A model generated the notes under the pieces. That model ran no database searches, was not told where the DNA came from, and worked only from the letters and a program-made list of their open reading frames with translations. A program made the translations under genes and the position numbers. Positions 55,130-64,000 of a stretch of DNA of 64,000 nucleotides are shown piece after piece (the stretch's first letter is position 1; each line of letters begins with the position of its first letter). Source of the stretch: Cordylochernes scorpioides (lineage: Eukaryota; Arthropoda; Arachnida; Pseudoscorpiones; Chernetidae); the NCBI GenBank assembly GCA_030710605.1, contig CP092863.1, positions 115,510,680 through 115,574,679 on the forward strand. The letters are read 5' to 3'.

Positions 55130-57453
55130 ATACAAGGCGATCAATCTTTTTCTTGCAAACTTCACAAAGACTATACATACACACATACAAATAAATAAAA
55201 AACAATAAACACAAATAAAAAAAATGAAGTAAAAGTTATTTTATTGTTTACACATTGTGTTGAGAAGGATTTTTCCCAACTTTTTTTTTTTCATTTTCAC
55301 AATTTCTAAAACAAATGTTTTAAAAAAAAAAAAAAAAAATTCGAGGAAATTGTATTCTTTGTTGTGGTGTATTTGTATTATGTGTGTATGTTGTGTAAAA
55401 TAATGATTGTGGTGTGATATAAAAAAAAAATCAATAATAATAATATGGTTTGAAATAGTACAGGAGTAAAAAAAAAAAAAAAAGGAGGAGATGGGGAGGG
55501 TGGGAAGTTGTAGTGGTGAGTCGTGGCCGCAAAAAAAAAAAAAAATTATATATAAACAAACAAAAAAAAAAACACCTTTCAGTATTTTTTCACTCTCTCT
55601 GATATAAATATATTAAATTATATTTATATATATATAACAAATATATATTTTATATTATTATTATTATTTCACATTCTCTTTTAAATAATCTTTTTTTTTT
55701 CAATTTTTTTTTTTTTGTTTTGCAAAAAAAAAAATTTTAATAATAATAAACAGCAAAGGAGATCAATCTCATTTATAAAATTGAAAGAATAATAAAAAAA
55801 AGTTGGTTGGGAATCGGGGGAAAAAAAAAAACATGATAATAATAATTTGAGGAAGTGTGTGAAAAAAATTACAAAAAAAAAAAATACTTCCTCTATTATA
55901 TATATATTTTTCTTAAATTAATAATAATAATAATATTAAAAAAAGAAATATTTCATACTCTCTATATACTTTTTATGAATTAAAAGAATTTTTTTTAAAA
56001 TATCTTTTTTTTTTTTACTTGGTAAAAGGTAGAAAGAAAAAAAAAAGATTCGTAATGAATTTAAAGATTAAAAAAAAAGCAAAAAAAAAATTTTTTTAAA
56101 GGGAAATATGGTAAAAAAAAAGGAAAAATTATGATAATTTCATCTGTGAATATTAAAAAAAAAAAAAAAAACAATGAAATGATGGGCAAGTGAACAAAAT
56201 GGAAGAAAAGGGGGGAGATGATGATCAAGAAACAAAACAAAAAAATTCTAAAAAAAAAAAAAAGATAAAATACATTTTTAAAATATAATACAAAAAAAAA
56301 TCTTTTTACATGTTATAAAAATTATATATTAATAAAAACAGTATATATATATATATATGTGATAATATAGATAAGAAGAGATGTATATATAAGAGGCAAT
56401 CAGGTGTGTTTAAGAAAAAGGGGAAAAGGTAAAAAGGGGGGCACTTTGTAGAGAATTCAAATATTCCTGGTCAAATTTTAATTTACTTTATTTTCAATGA
56501 ATATTCCAAAAAAAAAAAAAAATTATGGAAAAAAAAATTAGAAAAAAAATCTGGAAGCTATATATATATATTTATAAAATGTACAATTATGTAATATGAT
56601 TTTATTTTTTTTCATTTCAATGTTTTGACATTTCTTTTAAAATATCAATATATATATATAAATTTTTTTGAAAGATTTTTCATGTAAGTAGTCATGTATA
56701 TATATATATATATAATAATAATATTTAACAGCTTTTTATTATTATTCTCTCTCTCTCTTCCCGTATTTCTAAATTACATACATTTGTGATGGCGAAGATA
56801 TTGAGAGAGGAGAGGGAGGGGGGGAAGAGAAAAAAAAAATTAGAAAAAAAACAAACAATATTTACGGCCATTATGGAGAAGAAGTGTAAAATATATATAA
56901 ATAATAATTATTACAACGCTACTGAGTCATAATTTTTTTGGTTTATAAATTTTTGTCCCGCTTTTTTTTACATGTTAAAAAGAAAAAAAAGAAGGATTGT
57001 ATGTATGAATTTCTTAATTATTTTCCTTCTTTGTTTTAAATCCTTTTTTTCAGTTTTTTTAAATATATTCTTCCCCCCTCCTCCATTTTTTTTTTAATAT
57101 GAAGAGCTACGAAGAAGGAGATTGATTTTTTTTTAAAGGAAGTATCTTACAGCTGTGAGAAATGGTGAGAGGTAAGTGTGACGTGAAGATATAAGGGCGG
57201 GCGGGTAGCGAGACAAGACAGTCTCGGCATGGAGGAGGAAGAAGAAAAAATTCTTCTTCAAGAAGGAAGAAGAGGGAGAGAATTTTGGGGGGTTTGTGTG
57301 GAGGAAGGGGAGAAGCCAAAAATGTACAATATTTGTTATATCCTTTAAAAAAAAAAAAGGGGGGGGGGGGGGAGGGTGGAAAAAAACCACAAAAACAAAG
57401 AGGAAGGTCTGTTATGTACAAGATCTATACAATATATATCTAGAGAAGATATG
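55130..57453 (-). other. Homopolymer-rich AT DNA, likely MED13 3' UTR and flank
   Basis: Directly downstream of the MED13 stop on the minus strand. It is packed with A and T runs, TA dinucleotide runs (about 56341-56357, 56698-56714) and a G run (57359-57372). Several AATAAA-type signals occur on the minus strand. It is free of the local transposon families, unlike the rest of the window. The frames at 57107-57421 are low-complexity. How much is transcribed cannot be judged from sequence. Confidence 0.4.
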
Positions 57454-57586
57454 TTACACAAGGGCTTCCAGCCCGTAGTAAAGCTGCATCAACACCTGCA
57501 TATGGATGGGTAGACAGGACCGTCTGTCGTATGTATGAGGGTCCAGGGCGAGCCACGACAGAGCGTTGAAACCTTCCAACACGTAC
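57454..57586 (-). CDS. MED13: MED13 last coding exon
   Basis: Acceptor tggtggcag then [16 protein letters not shown] and [20 protein letters not shown] to the TAA at 57456-57454. It completes the codon split after exon DVLR. Matches the conserved MED13 C-terminus. Confidence 0.92.
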
Positions 57587-60500
57587 CTGCCACCAGCCAA
57601 GTGTGTGAACAAACTGTTGCAATATTGTTGTTTGCATCATGGCTAATGCATATAATTTGTTTCAATTTGTAATATTATTTTTCATACACAGTAGAACCTC
57701 CCTGTTAAGGACAACACCTAATTGCAGAGCCAAAGTGTCCTTTTACCAAAGTTGGCAAATAGTAAAAATAATTTTGCAAATGAAAACTGTCCTTTATAGA
57801 GAGGTGTTGTCTAGCCTGAGTGTCCTCTCATGGCGGTTCTACTGTATTTTAAAATCAAATTGTAGAAATTTTATATTTATTTCTTTTAATAAACAGAATA
57901 TTATAAACACATTATGTACTATGATGCATTAGCGCACCATCTGTTATCAAAATTCAAAACTATTTTAAAGGCGTAAGATTCTTTTTGATATTAAACAATT
58001 TCTACTGCCCTTACTGCAATGGAAAAATTAATGAGAGGGCCTGGCTCATCAGTGGTGAACCCTCTCAGCGGTTTCGCCAGTTTAATCTACCATACCGTTG
58101 TTATAAAGCTTATGTCCATAGTTCTTCTAAAATACCCATTCAAAGAGTCTACCAACAGTATCACTATAAAAGGAAGTTCCAAAAATGCAATATAACAGCG
58201 GTATGGTAGATTAAACTGGCGAAAACCGCTGAGAGGGTTCACCACTGATGAGCCAGGCCCTCTCATTAATTTTTCCATTGCAGTAAGGGCAGTAGAAATT
58301 GTTTAATATCAAAAAGAATCTTATGCCTTTAAAATAGTTTTGAATTTAGATTATGTACTATAAAAAATCACCATTTGTATTTTGGTACACAACTCTTGAT
58401 GTGGGAGATGAATAAATTATTCTAGAAGCTACTTGAAACAAGAGTAATCTCATTATTCAACCTTGTAGGAAGGTTGTAACATATTCTGGAAAGATACAAG
58501 ACAACAAAAACCTTTAAGACACTATTGTCTTACCAGGGGATTCCCCATAGAAAGATACAAGACATGTCTGCCAGACCTGGTGTAGCAATATATAGGAAAT
58601 GAAAGGGCCAATATTTCAAATAAAGCTTTCTACTTGTCTGTAACTTATGATTAAATAATATATTGGGAGGGGGGTTTAGCTCATCAGAGGAGAAACCATC
58701 ACACAGCTTTTTAAATGTCTAGTACTGTATTTCCTTAATAGTGCTTCCTCAGCGTGGCACTGAGAGTTCAAAAAGACCTTGTCTGGAGTAGAACTCTCTC
58801 AAGATGGAGGAGCTTGCCTTGCTGAAGAAATTTGTACAACTGTTTATTATATAATAATTTTTTCTGTAACAATTGATTAGAAGTCAATAGTCTAATACTG
58901 TATTTCACTTATATATGTGAGACTGGCAGGTAGGATCTGAGCACAGAAGCTTTAAAGACAATTGAATTACAGATAAAAATTGAGCCAAATAACACCACCT
59001 ATGGTACAACAATCAGTAACTCACCTGAGGACATCAGAGGTGAGGCTGGAATCCAGGGGGTGGTTGTTGCGGACGGGGGCCGAGGCATGCAGGAGCTCGT
59101 CAGAGTTCTGTTGCACCTGGGGGGAGTGCACCAGCAGGGAGCACCGCAGGAAGACGGGGCAGGAGTGCTGGAGGTGGGGGCAGCTGGCCCAGAACCACCG
59201 GGGGAGGGGACCCGTGGGAGCGGTGGAGACATAGTACCCCAGAGCCAGGGGCTGCTGGTGGAGCGTGAGCCGCTCGTCAGTGGCCCTCGGCCCCGCCACG
59301 TACCGTACCGCCGCCCATCCCGCCCCCGGGACTCCCCGGCTGGCTGCGGTGAGGGCTGCCAGTGGGGCTCTGTCCGAGTCCATCAGTCCAGCCTAGCAAG
59401 TCATTGATGTCCTGCCCCACTGTGGTGATGTCCTCTTCATTCAGGTCCTGGAAGAAATCCTCGTCCACCAGCGACGTGGACAGGGCGTCGATGTGTTCCT
59501 GCTGGCTGCTGGGCTTGCTCGGCTACATCACACTCACAGCTATCAGTAACACACTCCAAGTAGAGGGTACAGCCCCTCTCAGGATCCAATCACACAATGG
59601 CCACTTGTTGTTTCAATGGACCCAACCTCTCCTTATTCAAGCAGAAACTCAACCCCACCAGTGAATGCAACTAACCAAACAGGGCTCTGGTACAATTGTA
59701 AGTGAAAAAAGAGTCTAACTGCTTTCAAATGTGTAGGAAAAGCAATCGCCAACTACCCACCATGATTATCATGGACTCTGCCACATTTCTTATCCAATGC
59801 ATTTAGATGGGGTCTTGTGTTTGTAGTAGTCTTCATGGTAGAAAGTCACAACAAGAGCAGGACTTACCCTGGCCGTGGCAGAGGTGGGGAAGACCAGGAT
59901 GTGGGTGCAGGAAGCGTCGTGTGGGGTGGAGAGGTCGCAGTTGTTGCAGGAGGAGGAGAAGCGGTCGTCCGGTGTGAACTGGTCGGCCATGATGCGGAGG
60001 TTGGTGTCTGGCTCCAGGGCGACCAGACAGGCAGAGAGGATGGCCGGGGTGTCCTGGGCCCCCAGCACAGAGCACTGCTGGCACATCTCCCTCAGCTGGT
60101 TGCTGTAGAAGAGCAGGGACTTGCGGCCCAGCAGGCTGCCCCACTCCCTCAGCTCTCCCTGACCTATGCGGCCCATCCGTGCCACCACCACCCGCCACGG
60201 GCAGGTGGACTGGCTCATCACACCCATCAGGAACATGAACAGCTTCTGCAGCCCAATCTTGCGGGAGGAGGCCCTCCTCCTCCGTGCCCGGAAGGGAATA
60301 TCGATGTTGATGGTAATGGCTTCGAGGAGGTCGCCGCGGTCATTGGTGCAGGTGGCCAGCAACCAGCGCTGGTCCTCTGTGAGGCAGTACGAGCACACCA
60401 GCACGTTGGAGCGCTCCTTGCGGTCCCCAAACATCTCCCCCAGCTCAGTCTGCTTGTTCTTCTGCGGAGCCAGGAAGTAGGGCAGGCTACCCAGTCTGTG

Positions 60501-62979
60501 GGGCGAGGTGATGGAGCCTTTGTTAGTCCTCAAGAACAGGTCCTGGGAGGCTGCCGGCCCGAAGCCTGTGAGGGACTTGATGGGGGGCTGCGGGGAGCTG
60601 GTAGGGCGGCACTGCGAGTAGACAGAGAAGGCCAGGGTCTTGAGCTGGTCCTTGCGCCGGCTGCGCGGGCCGTCACCCAGAGACAGGATGGAGTCCAAGG
60701 ACACCATCTGAAGCTGTAGGCTCTGCTGTAGGTGAGGAGGCAGGCCGCGCACCAGCTGGGTGTAGCAGCGCAGCAGGCCCAGCACAGCCAGGCGGTACAG
60801 GTCAGGGTCCATGCTGGCCAGGGTGAAGGGCTCCACCAAGTACACCACAATGGTGGGCTGGGCTTGCTCTCCGTCCTCTCCCTCCCCAGAGGCCGCACTG
60901 GCACCAGCAGGGGCATGGCCGCCCTCCGCTGCTCCCGGGGGCTCCGCGTGGCCTCCTAACTCTGTCACCCACCACAACATTCTCACAACCTTCCCTAAAC
61001 CAACACAATGTGGTCATCAACAGCTGGGATTGAAACCTGCATTTGTTCCTCTACTCAATAGAATACTCCCTTGTAACAATATTGAGGTGTAATCATCAGG
61101 TTTCAAGGAAAATTTAACCTCTAGCTTCGGGCATGAAATCCCTTCTACAGGAGAAAATACAATTGGACAAAAGTTTATTAAGTTTATTTCAAACAAAAAA
61201 ATTGCCTCAATGGACCCTAATTCTTGCCAAACCCCACCAGTGAGAGTAAGTAATTTGTCTTTAGATCTCTAGCTTTCGGATACAATAGCCTTTCTACAGG
61301 AGAAAATACAATGTATTAATCTTCAAATGGACAAAAGTTAAAGTTTATCTCAAACAAAAAAACTGCCTCAATGGACCCTCAATTCTTGGCTAACCCCACC
61401 AGTGAGAGTAAGTAATTTGTCCATAGAGTCAAACAAGCTACACTCCGTGAGATCCTCCTACCTGAGGAGTCAATGATGACAGGCTTGAGTTCCTCCGGGG
61501 GTTTGTTGTCAGTGGGGGGAGGAGGGTTCATGGCGGTGGAGGAGGCACTTTCCAGGAGTGTCTTGCTGTCCAGCTGTTGCATAGCTAGGTGTGGGGCTGC
61601 AACAACAACAACAACGTCACAAACTCTTGCTAACACAAAAATATGCTATATATTGTTGCACCGTCCTGAAAGGGATCTTCATGTCAATATTCAATCGGTC
61701 CATTACCGGGCAGACCATAACGAGTAATCATAAAACAAATATCCAAATTCAAAACTATTTTAAAGGCGTAAGATTCTTTTTGATATTAAACAATTTCTAC
61801 TGCCCTTACTGCAATTGAAAAATTAATGAGAGGGCCTGGCTCATCAGTGGTGAACCCTCTCAGCGGTTTCGCCAGTTGAATCTACCATAGTGCATCATAA
61901 AACAAATATATTTTAACAAGGAAAATTATTTACAAATGTTAGCCAGATATGGCCGAGAGAGATATATAAGAGAGCATCACGATGACAGAGTAGGACACCA
62001 CAGAGTGACAATAAATATAGCAGCCATCACTAGAATCTGTATTGGGTCATGTTGGATTTTAGCATATCACACAGGGCCAAACATGTAGCTAACAGACTTC
62101 AATGTCATTCCTTGTGTATAGTATTAAGCCAAAATTTCATCAAGGAAGAGAGGTGCATCTTAAATACACAATTTTTATTATCTCTAAACTCATGGATAAA
62201 ACTAAAGACAGTAGTTAATGTTGCCATCTATAAACAAAAGTACACAGTACATTTTACAAATTAAAACATTATGACGTTGAATGCTTCTTTCACAAATAAA
62301 CCCAAGTTTATATTATGATGCACTAGCGCGCCATCTATTATGAAAATTAGAAACTATTATAGACGCGTAAGATTATTTTTTTAAATTAAACAATTTCTAC
62401 TGCCCTTAGTGCAATGAAAAAACTGGCAAAACCGCTGGGAGGGTTCACCACTGATGAGCCAGGCCCTCCCTTTAATTTTTTTTTCATTGCAGTAAGGGTA
62501 GTAGAAATTGTTTAATAAAAAAATAAAAAAAAGAATCTTATGTGCCTAAAATAGTTTCAAATTTTCTTAAAAATCCAACTTTGTCTGAAATTTTACAGAA
62601 ATGTCACTTGGTCACATTAGGTCTGCCCCAGGATAAGAAACAGTGAGGAAGGCTGTACTCACCCAGCTGTAGACGGCAGGCCTGGGCATAGAGGCGGAGG
62701 TGAGACGCCACAGGTCCGTCCCCGATGATATTGAACCAGTCGTCCAAGGGGGCGGAGGAGTCCCGCCTCAGCCTTGATGCCGGACACAGAGAGGATGCCG
62801 TCCCTCAGCAGCGAGCCGCCAGGTAGCGGACAATGGCGGCCCAGCCGGTGGGCCTCGTAGGTCCCACTAAGTTCCCGGAAGTAGGCCCCTACCCTGGGAG
62901 TGAGGAACTGGTTGTCTGGGGCCACGACCACGTAGGCTACATCCCGGCCTGAGGAGGATGGCTCCAGACTCAAGTAATC
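57454..62979 (-). CDS. MED13: Mediator complex subunit 13, C-terminal exons (partial)
   Basis: MED13 links the CDK8 kinase module to core Mediator and acts in the nucleus in RNA polymerase II regulation. Five exons are seen: 62979-62663, 61596-61462, 60955-59868, 59522-59025 and 57586-57454, all with AG/GT borders and compatible phases. They cover the MID/PIWI-like C-terminal part: [116 protein letters not shown] and [14 protein letters not shown]. The stop is at 57456-57454. The exons are GC-rich. A one-base frame break appears near 62750-62770 and another near 59295-59310; these may be assembly errors or disabling mutations. Upstream exons lie beyond 64000. Confidence 0.93.
57689..57844. 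mobile_element. pogo/Tigger-like MITE
   Basis: 156 bp with CAGTAGAACCTCC and GCGGTTCTACTG ends and TA on the right. The interior matches 20067-20244 with a short deletion. Confidence 0.8.
57919..58345. mobile_element. Foldback element, GATGAGCCAGGCC family
   Basis: Two inverted arms of about 175 bp (57919-58105 and 58180-58345) share agagggcctggctcatcagt and its inverse. The outer left end is tgcattagcgcaccatctgt. Non-coding. Confidence 0.8.
59025..59522 (-). CDS. MED13: MED13 exon with [13 protein letters not shown] end
   Basis: Acceptor gtgatgtag at 59530-59523 and donor GTGAGT at 59024. Starts [20 protein letters not shown], with the acidic [12 protein letters not shown], then a Gly/Pro/Ser linker. 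A frame change near 59295-59310 leads into [26 protein letters not shown] and [10 protein letters not shown]. Confidence 0.9.
59640..59790 (+). repeat. SINE 3' fragment in a MED13 intron
   Basis: Begins aactcaaccccaccagtgaa and ends accatgattatcatggactc; diverged from the young copies. Confidence 0.7.
59868..60955 (-). CDS. MED13: MED13 largest exon in the window
   Basis: About 363 codons without interruption. Acceptor gacagagttag, donor GGTAAGTCC. It holds the core of the conserved C-terminal domain, including [59 protein letters not shown] and the block ending FPTSATAR. Long frames on the other strand (59817-60719) are shadows of its GC-rich codons. Confidence 0.95.
61118..61425. repeat. 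Intronic tandem duplication with SINE scraps
   Basis: Two copies of about 150 bp share ttctacaggagaaaatacaa, tgcctcaatggaccct and aaccccaccagtgagagtaa. The last block is an old SINE body. Confidence 0.7.
61462..61596 (-). CDS. MED13: MED13 exon [14 protein letters not shown]
   Basis: Acceptor gttgttgcag at 61597-61606 and donor GTAGGAGG. Encodes [18 protein letters not shown] and ends VIIDSSG, a proline-rich linker region. Confidence 0.9.
61740..61895. repeat. Foldback-family fragment in a MED13 intron
   Basis: Matches one arm of 57919-58345 (ttaatgagagggcctggctc), one copy only. The intron stretch 61896-62309 shows no other feature. Confidence 0.7.
62310..62570. mobile_element. Foldback element in a MED13 intron
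   Basis: Inverted arms around actattatagacgcgtaaga and tgcagtaagggtagtagaaa. Contains gctgggagggttcaccactg and the left end tgcactagcgcgccatctat. Confidence 0.72.
62663..62979 (-). CDS. MED13: MED13 exon GRDVAYVVV, with a frame break
   Basis: Acceptor gtgtgttcag at 62989-62980 and donor GTGAGTAC at 62662. The first part reads [20 protein letters not shown] and [16 protein letters not shown]. The second part, one frame over, reads [20 protein letters not shown] then AQACRLQL. The frames join near 62750-62770 in a GC-rich run. Confidence 0.88.
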
Positions 62980-63254
62980 CTGAACACACCCAGCCACTGT
63001 ATTAGCCCAGAATATAGGAATCCAAACCTCTTTAATTCAATACCTCCAAGGTGCTTCCTGTTGAATTAAAGTGTAGATGTTGAATTATACAGTTTGTTAA
63101 AATAATTACCAATTCATTGCAAGATTCACTCCTAGTTGGCTTTTTGTTATCAACACAAGGGGGTGTGGAATTAAAGATGGAAATTTGAAAGAGTTAAAAT
63201 CATTGTTGGTTGAGTTAAGAAAGTTTACACATTTCTAGCAATGCGAGTCATATG
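62980..63254. other. MED13 intron, no feature seen
   Basis: Upstream of the first visible MED13 exon. No exon or local repeat recognised. Confidence 0.5.
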
Positions 63255-63548
63255 TTTTTTTTTTTTTTTTGCTTATCCCTAGTACACGTGGTACAGGCCA
63301 TGATTACCATGGTGGGTAGAAGTAGGCGACTGCTTTTACTCTAAGTGCACCATGTCTACACATGTGAAAAGCAGTTTGACTTTGCACTTACAAATGTGCC
63401 AGAGCCCCTTTTGGTTACTTGCACTCGCTGATGGGGTTGGACTTTTGCAATAATCGGGGCCATTGGAGCATTTTTTTTTTGCGGGAATCGAACTTGGATT
63501 GTAGCGGTCGAAAACCAACGGTTTAGACCATCCTTCCACCAACCCCTT
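63255..63548 (-). mobile_element. tRNA-derived SINE, full length
   Basis: Minus strand: head ggttggtggaaggatggtct at the right, B box partly decayed (aagttcgattcccgc), 3' end ctagggataagc with an A run at 63257-63271. Confidence 0.82.
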
Positions 63549-64000
63549 CGTGAGTCTTATAAGACCCATAGTTGTGTTTTGTCAATCCCCTGAAAATATG
63601 TCACAGAAAGAGGAGAACAACTACCAACTACAGCCACTAGCAAGAAATCATGGTTTTGTTGGATACATCCTGCTGGTGTGTATATATGGCTACTCAAATT
63701 AATTCATACTTTATACATACTACACAAGATTGGGGTTCTCAGAAGCAGGAGATGAAATCAATTAATGAAATCCTTCTGAAATATAAAATTCTGTAAAACC
63801 AACTAAACTATCCAGCTGTAGGAACAAACTTGCATAATTGACCTCAGCCTATTTTCATCTAACCTTTGGGTAAAGATTATACAAATTCCACGAGCTCATG
63901 CTCCTCGAGCTCTGATCTCATGGAATGGGGTGTATGGGTGCAGCTTTCTTTGATCATGGCACCATGATCCAGGCACACTTTGGTTAAAAGTCTGACTGTA
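63549..64000. other. Right edge, presumed MED13 intron
   Basis: No exon, RNA or repeat recognised. The minus-strand frame near 63860-63990 is short and has no known motif. Confidence 0.45.

Larger units (their letters stand above)
57640..58979. other. MED13 last intron with repeats
   Basis: Holds a pogo-like MITE (57689-57844), a foldback element (57919-58345) and unassigned AT-rich DNA at 58346-58979. No extra exon was found. Confidence 0.6.

Noticed and set aside
57107-57421. Proline/phenylalanine-rich frame downstream of MED13
   Set aside because: Produced by purine and G runs; low-complexity with no family.
59817-60719. 300-codon frame on the plus strand
   Set aside because: It lies exactly opposite the largest MED13 exon, which has conserved motifs and splice sites; it is a shadow of GC-rich codons.

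Overview
The window reads as animal nuclear DNA: AT-rich, intron-containing, and dominated by transposable elements and tandem repeats. An arthropod is most likely, possibly a chelicerate. That placement is an inference from the mix of Ty3/gypsy, BEL/Pao, hAT, pogo/mariner-type MITEs and tRNA-derived SINEs plus two conserved animal genes; no species marker is visible. No bacterial features, operons or CRISPR arrays were seen.

Two host protein genes are recognisable. A TBC1D20-like Rab GTPase-activating protein lies at 15607-16752 (+) in one uninterrupted, very AT-rich reading frame with a C-terminal membrane anchor. The 3' part of MED13, a Mediator kinase-module subunit, occupies 57454-62979 (-) in five GC-rich exons with good splice sites; its 5' exons lie beyond the right edge, and two exons carry apparent one-base frame breaks. 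RNA genes are a well-folded tRNA-Leu(CAG) at 38147-38230 that also heads a SINE-like repeat, and a 5S rRNA copy at 52392-52510 inside the loop of a palindromic MITE.

Layout. 1-3164: palindromic MITE, a duplicated block and a 55-bp minisatellite that changes orientation. 3165-6998: a broken Ty3/gypsy element (A). 7000-13790: MITEs, SINEs and LINE tails. 13790-17200: the TBC1D20-like gene in AT-rich DNA. 17200-19270: more LINE tails and repeats. 19273-29835: three near-identical 3.5-kb units whose borders lie inside SINEs. 30440-36340: a degenerate L1/Tx1-like LINE split by a younger gypsy element (B). 36340-40290: foldback repeats, two of which hold hammerhead-ribozyme-like motifs, and the tRNA. 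40294-46440: a BEL/Pao element without an integrase core, interrupted by a composite hAT insertion. 46446-53065: foldback arrays, a SINE split by a 2-kb inverted-repeat element, and the 5S-bearing composite. 53359-54712: a 15-unit satellite made of pogo-MITE sequence. 55130-64000: MED13 with repeats in its introns.

The most notable signals are the hammerhead-like motifs at 39164-39205 (-) and 36897-36938 (+), the 5S gene carried inside a MITE, the SINE-mediated triplication, and the double-MITE hAT composite retaining a transposase tail. All three LTR retrotransposons have lost catalytic domains, so none can be autonomous.
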